This document shows, one piece after another, positions 1 to 4,356 of a DNA stretch of 6,706 nucleotides. Source of the stretch: Treponema sp. (GTDB taxonomy: Bacteria > Spirochaetota > Spirochaetia > Treponematales > Breznakiellaceae); NCBI GenBank assembly GCA_031283505.1, contig JAITBO010000165.1, forward strand, positions 1-6,706, given 5' to 3'. The position numbers and the translations under genes are program-made. The notes under the pieces were generated by a model. That model saw only the letters and a list, made by a program, of their open reading frames with translations. It had not been told where the DNA came from and did no database searches. How positions within the stretch are numbered: position 1 is the stretch's first letter; every line of letters starts with the position of its first letter.

Positions 1-24
1 ATTACCTGGCTATGCAGAATCAGA

Positions 25-366
25 ATGCTCTTTGACGTATCGGACTTCTACCGCCCCGGAAAACGGATAGTAAAAGCCAGGGGCAAAGAAACGGAAATAA
101 ATACCTATGAGATTATCCCCCTGGATGAACTTTCCTATGAGCAACGTATGTGTGTTGACGGAATAGATTACCGGGGGCCGGAAGGAATACCGGTTTACAA
201 ACTTCCTGACCGGGACAAAGAATTCAAGAGGTTTGCGGAATGTACCGCCCTTCTATTCCCGGATGTGTTTGAAGAACCGGGGTTTATGAAGAACGTAGCA
301 ATCTGCCTGAAGGTAAAAGTAAAAAGGGGACTGAAAAGAACCGCCGCCTATTTACACGGAGAATAA
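25..366 (+). CDS. Hypothetical protein, 113 aa, possibly 5'-partial
   Basis: I do not recognise this protein. It is charged, with an acidic middle and a basic C-terminus (several K/R around residues 95-106), and has no signal peptide or membrane segment. The ATG at 25 has no clear Shine-Dalgarno sequence before it, and the frame is open to the left edge, so the true start may lie outside the window. Alternatively, another frame (3-35) ends in a TGA at 33-35, just inside this gene, and could be the tail of an upstream gene translationally coupled to it. A GC-rich hairpin follows the stop within a few bases, so this is probably the last gene of a plus-strand unit. Codon use looks genuine. Function unknown. 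Confidence 0.6.
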   Translation: MLFDVSDFYRPGKRIVKARGKETEINTYEIIPLDELSYEQRMCVDGIDYRGPEGIPVYKLPDRDKEFKRFAECTALLFPDVFEEPGFMKNVAICLKVKVKRGLKRTAAYLHGE

Positions 367-371
367 AAGCA

Positions 372-401
372 TCCGGGGCGTCATCTGACCCCCGCCCCGG
401 A
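372..401 (+). terminator. GC-rich hairpin after the first gene
   Basis: A perfect 9-bp inverted repeat (TCCGGGGCG at 372-380, CGCCCCGGA at 393-401) with a 12-nt loop starts 5 nt after the stop codon. There is no T-run after it, so it is either a weak terminator or a 3'-end stabilising structure. Position is the main argument. Confidence 0.4.
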
Positions 402-415
402 CAATGAAACCCTCT

Positions 416-466
416 AATCTCTTAATCGTTTTGATTAAAAAGATTGTTTGGTTCCCAACGGGAACC
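416..466. terminator. Two adjacent hairpins between convergent genes
   Basis: The first hairpin pairs TTAATC (422-427) with GATTAA (433-438), extended by AATCT (416-420) with AGATT (441-445). The second pairs GGTTCCC (450-456) with GGGAACC (460-466) around an AAC loop. They lie between the end of the plus-strand gene at 366 and the end of the minus-strand ORFs near 476. On the minus strand the second stem is followed after a few bases by a short T-run from 441 to 437. A convergent terminator region is the likely role. Confidence 0.4.
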
Positions 467-475
467 GTTAAAAAA

Positions 476-715
476 TTATATCATACCTTGCGGAATGTTT
501 ACAAGCTCTTGAATGTCTTGTGTTTTCCGGGATTGCGGAATCGCGCCATAAAGCCCCATAGAAAAGCACAAACTAAAAAAGGTACAAACAGCCCCGATCA
601 ACGCAATACGGGCAATCCGCTGTACAGCCGGAGGCTGCCTACAACAAGCCCGTGATGTCCTTTTTGTCGTTCTTTTCCGGCTTGTGAATAAACGCTCCGG
701 GAATAGCATAGCCAA
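476..715 (-). CDS. Possible small membrane or exported protein, start uncertain
   Basis: This frame begins inside the preceding 141-aa gene. Its distinctive part lies beyond that gene's stop: a hydrophobic stretch (about residues 36-55, containing ALIGAVCTFFSLCFSMGLYG) preceded by many Arg/Lys, then a polar tail ending PQGMI. That pattern fits a signal anchor or signal peptide. Codons in the non-overlapping part (about 476-620) look like normal coding DNA. No good start is visible: the ATG at 715 overlaps the upstream gene by about 77 nt, and a TTG at 601 lacks a clear ribosome site. It could be the last gene of the minus-strand operon or a remnant. Function unknown. Confidence 0.33.
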   Translation of the reverse strand: MAMLFPERLFTSRKRTTKRTSRACCRQPPAVQRIARIALIGAVCTFFSLCFSMGLYGAIPQSRKTQDIQELVNIPQGMI

Positions 716-1064
716 GCCCCGGATTGTCCAGGGAATGGACGAAAGCGCCTATGTTGCCGATAGAGGCGATCACGCCATTTTTCAATTTCCCTTTTTCGCC
801 ATAGAGGATCCTTTCCCCCACGTTGAAACCGGGAAAAAGCCCCTTGCGTATGGACCATGTGAACCCGGCAGGATCGGCCTGGTACATTTCACGGCATACT
901 TTTTGAGTAATACGCCTTATCGTGGCTACGCGGTCCTTTTTGGTTTCCGTTTCCTCAAGGGCTTTGCCTATGGTCCGGCACACCCGCCCCGGATTGCGAT
1001 CCCGATATTCCACGATTTTCTTTTCAGTCCGCTTCCGGTTTACCGGCAATCCCAGTTTAAGCAT
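639..1064 (-). CDS. Hypothetical protein, 141 aa, last clear gene of the winged-helix operon
   Basis: Not recognised. The N-terminal half (residues 1-60) is strongly basic and probably helical. The second half (about 65-130) is rich in Gly and beta-branched residues (FNVGERILYG, KNGVIASIGNIGAFVHSL), which suggests a small beta domain. I chose the ATG at 1064 rather than the earlier one at 1109. It has a strong ribosome site GGGGAGG (1074-1080) with a 9-nt spacer, and it overlaps the stop of the upstream 171-aa gene by 8 nt. That spacing implies translational coupling and a shared function with the cysteine-containing winged-helix protein. The basic N-terminus could bind nucleic acid, but that is inference. 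Confidence 0.75.
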   Translation of the reverse strand: MLKLGLPVNRKRTEKKIVEYRDRNPGRVCRTIGKALEETETKKDRVATIRRITQKVCREMYQADPAGFTWSIRKGLFPGFNVGERILYGEKGKLKNGVIASIGNIGAFVHSLDNPGLGYAIPGAFIHKPEKNDKKDITGLL

Positions 1065-1572
1065 GTTTTGAAACCTCCCCCTCAACGGCTTCCCGCCAAT
1101 CGGACACAAACAGTTGGCAAAGCCACGGATTAAGTTTTTTCTTTGCCTTCACACATTCATCATGGTAAAAACAAATGCCGCAATCGCTGCGGGGATTGAG
1201 ATCGAAAAATTGGATTGCTTCGCCGTGGCGCGCAAGACCGCTTAAGACATAATGAATGTCTCTATCCGTTATCGATTGGCCCCTAAGTTCCTCGGTAAGC
1301 CGATCAAGGCGAACCGGCGTTTTTGCTTTTTCCAACAACGGAATGATTTTTCCAAGGTTATATTTTTCTGTATCCGTTAAATCAGGATAGTCAAGTTTTC
1401 CGGGGCGGCCCTTTGGCAACTCCCAGTATTCCCTTAAAATCCTTTCGCGTAAGAGCGCCGCAACTTCACGGCCATTGTGTGAAGCTCCGGCCTCCTCCTC
1501 AAGCCGCGCCATGCTCACCGGTTTTTTTTCTTTTCCAAGAAAATCCACTATTCGTCTTTCCGTGTCTCTCAT
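1057..1572 (-). CDS. Putative double winged-helix protein with a four-cysteine cluster, 171 aa
   Basis: Residues 1-55 and about 66-125 each look like a winged helix: a short helix, a helix-turn-helix (SMARLEEEAGAS; RLDRLTEELRGQ) and a closing strand. They are followed by cysteines at 131, 134, 140 and 152 (C-X2-C-X5-C-X11-C), a spacing able to hold zinc or an iron-sulfur cluster. The ATG at 1572 has GGAGG (1581-1585) at 8 nt. A TTG two codons upstream is in frame but only 2 nt from that site, so it is unlikely as a start. The gene starts 2 nt after the stop of a 63-aa ORF and overlaps the next gene by 8 nt. A DNA-binding regulator or a mobile-element replication accessory protein is plausible. 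I could not assign a named family. Confidence 0.8.
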   Translation of the reverse strand: MRDTERRIVDFLGKEKKPVSMARLEEEAGASHNGREVAALLRERILREYWELPKGRPGKLDYPDLTDTEKYNLGKIIPLLEKAKTPVRLDRLTEELRGQSITDRDIHYVLSGLARHGEAIQFFDLNPRSDCGICFYHDECVKAKKKLNPWLCQLFVSDWREAVEGEVSKHA

Positions 1573-1574
1573 AA

Positions 1575-1766
1575 TCAAAGCCTCCAGATGTTTTTTTGGG
1601 GGATCGCATGATCCCCGGTAAGCGCATTGTCTCTTGCAGGGCAGGACGGCTTTCCTCCCAGAGCGGTGCTGATAAGCGGGCTAAACAGACCCGCGATCTC
1701 CGCTTCCATGGCAGCCGGATCGATACCCCCCTTGTTTTCCGGCCAGGCGTTGCTTTCCTGCCGCAT
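1575..1766 (-). CDS. Small hypothetical protein, 63 aa, first gene of the operon
   Basis: A 63-residue ORF with a strong ribosome site (AGGAGG at 1771-1776, 4 nt before the ATG). It ends in a TGA whose last base is 2 nt from the next gene's ATG, so coupling is likely. The sequence has a short amphipathic stretch (about residues 20-35, MEAEIAGLFSPLIS) and a polar tail. I recognise no family. Near its end the sequence reads CAA AAA AAC, a phase-correct A-AAA-AAC heptamer. A -1 slip there would join this ORF to the 171-aa frame. A 7-bp hairpin (1599-1605 with 1610-1616) lies just upstream of that heptamer inside the coding region. The gene could be a leader peptide, a small partner protein or the N-terminus of a frameshift product. 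Confidence 0.55.
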   Translation of the reverse strand: MRQESNAWPENKGGIDPAAMEAEIAGLFSPLISTALGGKPSCPARDNALTGDHAIPQKNIWRL

Positions 1767-1781
1767 ACTCCCTCCTGCAAT

Positions 1782-1850
1782 AAAAAAGGGCAGCCAGATT
1801 CAAAGGCGTGTAAACCCACGTCTTAAAACCCGGCTGCCCCTGTTGGGCAT
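1782..1850 (-). promoter_or_regulatory. Leader with terminator and competing antiterminator hairpins
   Basis: On the minus strand GGGCAGCC (1839-1832) pairs with GGCTGCCC (1795-1788), followed directly by six T (1787-1782): an intrinsic terminator with a 36-nt loop holding a small CGTG/CACG stem. The first arm also pairs with the sequence just before it, TGCCC (1849-1845) with GGGCA (1839-1835) around a 5-nt loop. The two folds exclude each other. They sit between the TATAAT box at 1904-1899 and the ribosome site at 1776-1771, the place for attenuation control. A 62-codon frame from 1869 also reads through this leader and could be a leader peptide. The trigger is unknown. Confidence 0.5.
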
Positions 1851-1898
1851 ACCACATGTCCCGAATCATCGTCCGGAGCGTCTTGATGATACCCCTTT

Positions 1899-1923
1899 AT
1901 TATAACCTGGTGAAGCCTTCACC
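1899..1923 (-). promoter_or_regulatory. Promoter -10 box with overlapping palindromic operator
   Basis: A perfect TATAAT lies on the minus strand (1904-1899). Immediately upstream, in the spacer region, is a 7-bp palindrome with a 1-nt centre, GGTGAAG-C-CTTCACC (1909-1923). No good -35 hexamer is found 16-18 bp upstream (TGCCGG at 17 bp), so the promoter may depend on a protein bound at the palindrome. It would drive the 63/171/141-aa operon with a leader of about 125 nt. Confidence 0.5.
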
Positions 1924-1996
1924 GGCATGGCCTCTCGGAAATCCCCCAGGAACGCTACAGCGGCATTGTACGGGGCGCATGGATGCCCGAATGAAG

Positions 1997-2064
1997 AAAA
2001 AAACCCAATCCGGGGCAACAAACCCCCGCGGAAGGGCCTTCTCGTGCGTCCCGAAGGGTTTTTT
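1997..2064. terminator. Bidirectional terminator after the toxin-antitoxin genes
   Basis: AAAAAACCC (1998-2006) pairs with GGGTTTTTT (2056-2064), so both strands end the stem in a T-run. Inside are CGGGG (2011-2015) with CCCCG (2024-2028), and CCTTC (2037-2041) able to pair with GAAGG (2053-2057). It lies 17 nt past the antitoxin stop and separates that unit from the next minus-strand promoter. It would also block plus-strand read-through. Confidence 0.6.
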
Positions 2065-2076
2065 GCGGGGATCTGT

Positions 2077-2095
2077 CCGGTTACTGCGTAACCGG
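2077..2095. repeat. Perfect 8-bp hairpin over the antitoxin stop codon
   Basis: CCGGTTAC (2077-2084) and GTAACCGG (2088-2095) are a perfect inverted repeat with a 3-nt loop. The antitoxin stop (2081-2083) lies within it. There is no adjacent T-run, so it is more likely an RNA-stability element or protein site than the terminator itself. Confidence 0.5.
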
Positions 2096-2341
2096 CTGCC
2101 GGGGTTTCAGTTTGCCCTGACCGGAAAGATTCGCGATTCTTGAAGAAAGCCCATGCCGCGCCAAGGCTTCCCTTCCCTTATTGTTTATAAAGTTTATCCG
2201 TTCTGCTGTGGTCATTCCAGCAGTCTCATCCTGGATTTTCAGGCGTATAGCGTGGATCTCCTTGACAGGCTCCAATGCCTCCAACATACCCGGATCATTG
2301 AGAAGCCGGGGATCATTCATGTATTCCTGTACCCTCTTCAT
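2081..2341 (-). CDS. Putative antitoxin partner of the PIN-domain toxin, 86 aa
   Basis: A small, mostly helical, charged protein. Its N-terminus (MKRVQEYMNDPRLLNDP) and central block (EIHAIRLKIQDETAGMTTAERINFI, residues 28-52) match what I recall of small proteins encoded next to PIN-domain toxins, with the EIHAIRLKI core as the hallmark. By family knowledge it should bind and neutralise the toxin and may repress the operon. The start at 2341 overlaps the toxin end by 29 nt in another frame, so translation is coupled. GGAGG lies 12 nt upstream, which is rather far. An alternative ATG at residue 8 overlaps the toxin stop by 4 nt. The order toxin-then-antitoxin is the reverse of the usual one. 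The tail after residue 65 is Gln/Lys/Pro-rich and probably disordered. Confidence 0.72.
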   Translation of the reverse strand: MKRVQEYMNDPRLLNDPGMLEALEPVKEIHAIRLKIQDETAGMTTAERINFINNKGREALARHGLSSRIANLSGQGKLKPRQPVTQ

Positions 2342-2825
2342 AGATTTCCAATACCTCCGCTGGTTTATATATCCCTATGGGATTATATCCTTCCCGCATA
2401 TTCACCCGGCGGACATGTTCAATCGTCCAAGGCCGGGCGATATGCGTAAAATTCAAGCTCACTATAAAATCTAAGCCATTGACCGTTGTCATAGCAATAT
2501 GGGCGGCATCCGTAGCCCATGCAGGAGAAACAACATCCTCTTGAATATACAGAGCCGTTAGTCTGTCCGCTTCAGGGGTTACTTCAAGAACCGTTACACC
2601 ATAATCGCTAATAAGATTCCACATTTTGGTCCGCTTTTCCTGATCTTCTGTATCATCAATTTCGTTTGTGGCAAAAATGGATGTGTAGGGTTCATAGTTC
2701 CCGGCTTTTATCAGTTCAAAAATCCGGTGGACTTCCGCCTTTAATTCCAGGTACGGCGGCGCCGTCCGTTTTTCATAGTAAAAGTTGAACATCGTGGTTT
2801 CAAGATAAATTTTCGGTTTCTCCAT
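2313..2825 (-). CDS. PIN-domain (VapC-like) toxin, probable ribonuclease, 170 aa
   Basis: The protein has the PIN-domain layout: a first strand with the acidic position (KIYLETTMF, Glu9 where Asp is usual), a central acidic block (TNEIDDTED, residues 54-61), then WATDAAHIAMTTVNGLDFIVSLNFTHI in two parts, with Asp106 and Asp119 and the Asn-Phe-x-His-Ile signature at 125-129. The C-terminus (REGYNPIGIYKPAEVLE) matches the PIN subfamily that ends in a GIY-P-EV block. These toxins are metal-dependent RNases that cut RNA and stop growth. The ATG at 2825 has AAGGAG (2833-2838) 7 nt upstream. An ATG two codons earlier (2831) overlaps the stop of a short upstream ORF and could be used by reinitiation. 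The neighbouring HTH regulator may control the pair. Confidence 0.82.
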   Translation of the reverse strand: MEKPKIYLETTMFNFYYEKRTAPPYLELKAEVHRIFELIKAGNYEPYTSIFATNEIDDTEDQEKRTKMWNLISDYGVTVLEVTPEADRLTALYIQEDVVSPAWATDAAHIAMTTVNGLDFIVSLNFTHIARPWTIEHVRRVNMREGYNPIGIYKPAEVLEIYEEGTGIHE

Positions 2826-2827
2826 CC

Positions 2828-2998
2828 TCATGCTCCTTTTGCCCGGCATGGTCCGGGGCTTGGGTTTCCTCTGGCCGTCCCCACCTGTCTATCGACCCGG
2901 CAAGGGAGGGCGGCGCATGGGTGATGAAAGGGGAAGCAAGCAGGGCGCGGGATGAGAACGCCCCGGAACCGTCCCGTTTTGCCGGGTCTGGGGGTCAT
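2828..2998 (-). CDS. Doubtful 56-aa linker ORF between regulator and toxin
   Basis: This ORF fills the 165-nt gap almost exactly. It begins in an ATGA overlap with the regulator's stop, preceded by GGAGGAG, and ends in an ATGA overlap with an alternative toxin start at 2831. The predicted peptide is Pro/Arg/Cys-rich and low in complexity, which argues against a folded protein. Its value may lie in carrying ribosomes from the regulator to the toxin. It may also be chance in GC-rich DNA. Confidence 0.25.
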   Translation of the reverse strand: MTPRPGKTGRFRGVLIPRPACFPFHHPCAALPCRVDRQVGTARGNPSPGPCRAKGA

Positions 2999-3243
2999 AT
3001 CTCCTCCCCGGTGTCGTTCAGGGTGAACCGACAGGTGAATTCTTCTGCATAAGTTGCTTTCAACCACTTACCTATTCGCTCCATTTCTTCCCGGTTAAAG
3101 TTATCAATTTTCATTTTTCGAGATAGGCTTTGAGGGGCAATTTGAAGTAATTCTGCTAGCTCGCCCAACTTTTTTCCCCGCTTTATAAGCAATACCTTAA
3201 TTTTCTCTGCCCTAATTGCCTTTATTGCCTGTTTCTTTGCCAC
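2995..3243 (-). CDS. Small XRE/Cro-type HTH regulator, 82 aa
   Basis: Residues about 12-60 form a lambda-repressor-like fold: a helix with KIKVLLIKRG, the helix-turn-helix KLGELAELLQIAPQSLSRKMK (residues 25-45, in which the second helix PQSLSRKM would read DNA), then a final helix NREEMERIGKWL. The tail is short and acidic. It resembles small phage-type repressors or antirepressors. The start is GTG at 3243 with GGGGG about 5 nt upstream. It is transcribed away from the HIRAN operon from its own TTGACA-17-TATATT promoter. The three TTAAC-GTTAA inverted repeats in the shared control region are the natural binding sites, which makes it the likely repressor of the plus-strand operon and perhaps of itself. 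That assignment is inference from position. Confidence 0.82.
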   Translation of the reverse strand: MAKKQAIKAIRAEKIKVLLIKRGKKLGELAELLQIAPQSLSRKMKIDNFNREEMERIGKWLKATYAEEFTCRFTLNDTGEEI

Positions 3244-3261
3244 TATTTCCCCCTATTCCTT

Positions 3262-3290
3262 AATATATACCCTCTACCTAAAGATGTCAA
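3262..3290 (-). promoter_or_regulatory. Sigma70-type promoter of the HTH regulator
   Basis: On the minus strand TTGACA (3290-3285), a 17-bp spacer and TATATT (3267-3262) form a near-consensus promoter. Predicted start is near 3255, giving a short leader before the GTG at 3243. The hexamers and spacer length are identical to those of the opposing promoter at 3357-3385. Confidence 0.75.
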
Positions 3291-3294
3291 GTTT

Positions 3295-3312
3295 TTAACC
3301 TATACCAGTTAA
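3295..3312. promoter_or_regulatory. Operator-like inverted repeat 1, TTAAC-N8-GTTAA
   Basis: An 18-bp inverted repeat with TTAAC and GTTAA arms and an 8-nt centre. It lies 5 bp upstream of the -35 box of the regulator promoter. Arms and spacing equal those of the site at 3386-3403, so both are probably bound by the same dimer. Confidence 0.6.
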
Positions 3313-3332
3313 TCGGAACTTGAGATAAAAAA

Positions 3333-3349
3333 TTAACAAAAAAAGTTAA
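3333..3349. promoter_or_regulatory. Operator-like inverted repeat 2, TTAAC-N7-GTTAA
   Basis: TTAAC (3333-3337) and GTTAA (3345-3349) are separated by seven A. It lies 8 bp upstream of the -35 box of the HIRAN operon promoter. The arms match the other two sites, with a centre one base shorter. A further single TTAAC half-site lies at 3364-3368 inside the promoter spacer. Confidence 0.5.
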
Positions 3350-3356
3350 AAGCTTA

Positions 3357-3385
3357 TTGACATTTAACTTTATAAGGTGTATATT
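3357..3385 (+). promoter_or_regulatory. Sigma70-type promoter of the HIRAN operon
   Basis: TTGACA (3357-3362), a 17-bp spacer and TATATT (3380-3385) give a near-consensus promoter in AT-rich DNA. Predicted start is about 3392, inside the inverted repeat at 3386-3403, so a protein bound there would block transcription. The leader is about 28 nt. Confidence 0.8.
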
Positions 3386-3403
3386 TTAACTATAAATAGT
3401 TAA
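3386..3403. promoter_or_regulatory. Operator-like inverted repeat 3 over the operon start site
   Basis: A perfect 8-bp inverted repeat, TTAACTAT-AA-ATAGTTAA, directly after the -10 box and over the predicted transcription start of the HIRAN operon. This is the best-conserved of the three sites and the most likely repressor site. Confidence 0.7.
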
Positions 3404-3419
3404 TTAAGGAGATGTGGAA

Positions 3420-3851
3420 ATGACCAACGGCGAACTGAAAGCCAAAGTGATGATCCTGGGTAACAAGCTGGCCCCCCGCATGGGAGACCGCCGGGCCGCC
3501 TTCGTGGAAGCCTGGGCAATCGTGAAAGCCGGGGGCCTGGAACTGGCCGTCCGGGGCGTGTCCTTCGGGAACCGGCAGGAAGCCCTCCGCCGCCTGGCCG
3601 CCTATGCCCCGGATCAGGTCAGAGCCGTCCTAGTCCCGGAGCCGGAGAACCAGGTAGACCCCGCCGCCGTGGCGGTGATGGTGGGGGTTCAGGGGGGGAA
3701 GGGGCTCTACCGGCTTGGCTACGTACCCCGGACCTTGGCCCCGGTAGCGGCGGCTCTGGGCGGCAAACTCCCGGCCTTGCGGGTAGTGTCCGGTTCCTGG
3801 GGCTGGGCAAACAAGACCACCTACGGGGCGCGGCTAGCCCTGGCATTATAG
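3420..3851 (+). CDS. HIRAN-domain protein, 143 aa
   Basis: The C-terminal two thirds match the HIRAN domain: AVRGVSFGNRQEAL (residues 43-56), LVPEPENQVDPAAVAVMV (71-88) and YRLGYVPRTLAPVAAAL (97-113). HIRAN domains are known as DNA-binding modules that recognise damaged DNA or 3' ends, and they occur alone in phage and mobile-element proteins. The first 40 residues form a helical region (AAFVEAWAIVKAGG) common before such domains. The ATG at 3420 has AAGGAG (3406-3411) at 8 nt. A GTG at 3414 is only 2 nt from that site. It is the first gene of the switch-controlled operon, so it is probably made when the element is induced. It is far more GC-rich than its promoter and contains a G-rich tract at 3683-3704. 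Confidence 0.85.
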   Translation: MTNGELKAKVMILGNKLAPRMGDRRAAFVEAWAIVKAGGLELAVRGVSFGNRQEALRRLAAYAPDQVRAVLVPEPENQVDPAAVAVMVGVQGGKGLYRLGYVPRTLAPVAAALGGKLPALRVVSGSWGWANKTTYGARLALAL

Positions 3852-3861
3852 GGAACCAAAC

Positions 3862-3906
3862 GGGGGCCCTCCGGGGCTCCCCTTGCCTTGACCCGTATGG
3901 GTCAGG
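3862..3906 (+). other. Two hairpins in the gap after the HIRAN gene
   Basis: GGGGGCCC (3862-3869) pairs with GGGCTCCC (3874-3881) around TCCG, with one G-U pair. Then CTTGACCC (3887-3894) pairs with GGGTCAGG (3899-3906) around GTAT, with one wobble. Neither is followed by a T-run, so they are more likely stability or processing elements within the operon mRNA than terminators. The second could also be a palindromic protein site. Confidence 0.5.
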
Positions 3907-3931
3907 AATACCATGTGAAAGGAATTGAAGC

Positions 3932-4297
3932 ATGAACGCAGACAACAACACCATATTATTACCGCTTAAAAAAGCCCGGGAATTAAAGGTACTGGGGGAG
4001 ACCTTGGCCCGTCTATCGGGGAATCCGGTGATCGTGGAAGCCGCGGATGAACTTCAAAGGCTGATCGGTTATGATACTACATTTTATGACGATTACCCCG
4101 AAGTCGAACCAGATCCGCCCGTTTCCAATTCCCCTACAAGCGCCGGGGAAGCCATTGAGAATACCGCCAATGTCCTGGCTCTGGCTCTCTGGATTTACCG
4201 GAAACTTGGCGAGGACAGTACCGCTCTGGATGACGATGAGGAAGCGGGACTTGTCTATCTTCTCAATACCCTTCGGGAAAGTATACCCCGCAGATAA
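3932..4297 (+). CDS. Hypothetical acidic protein, 121 aa
   Basis: I do not recognise the family. The N-terminus (residues 10-46, KKARELKVLGETLARLSG and onward) is helical. The middle (48-75) is acidic and Pro/Ser-rich (FYDDYPEVEPDPP), probably a flexible linker. The C-terminal half (76-117) has a hydrophobic helix (NVLALALWIYRKLG), an acidic turn (DDDEEAG) and a last helix. No membrane segment is convincing. The ATG has AAGGA 8 nt upstream. The gene follows the HIRAN gene by 80 nt, with two hairpins between, and reads in the same direction, so it probably belongs to the same transcript. The strong net negative charge would suit a protein that binds a basic partner or mimics DNA, but that is speculation. 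Confidence 0.75.
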   Translation: MNADNNTILLPLKKARELKVLGETLARLSGNPVIVEAADELQRLIGYDTTFYDDYPEVEPDPPVSNSPTSAGEAIENTANVLALALWIYRKLGEDSTALDDDEEAGLVYLLNTLRESIPRR

Positions 4298-4311
4298 ACG
4301 CCGGGAATCTC

Positions 4312-4329
4312 CGGGGCCGTATGGCTCCG
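4312..4329 (+). other. Intercistronic hairpin with a GTAT loop
   Basis: CGGGGCC (4312-4318) pairs with GGCTCCG (4323-4329), one G-U pair, around a GTAT loop. It has the same loop as the hairpin at 3887-3906 and the same position just after a gene. No T-run follows. Possibly an mRNA stability or processing element. Confidence 0.45.
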
Positions 4330-4356
4330 ATTATTAAGTAACCTACGGAAAAAGCG

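Noticed and set aside
404..655. Plus-strand ORF of 83 codons
   Set aside because: It runs through two hairpins and the coding part of a minus-strand frame, is basic and low in complexity, and has no ribosome site. Treated as noise.
598..858. Minus-strand ORF of 86 codons
   Set aside because: It is the third frame opposite and inside the 141-aa gene, with unnatural Trp/Arg-rich composition and no ribosome site.
3619..3954. Minus-strand ORF of 111 codons opposite the HIRAN gene
   Set aside because: Very rich in Pro, Arg and Gly, as expected for the reverse of a GC-rich gene. The HIRAN motifs on the plus strand are clear.
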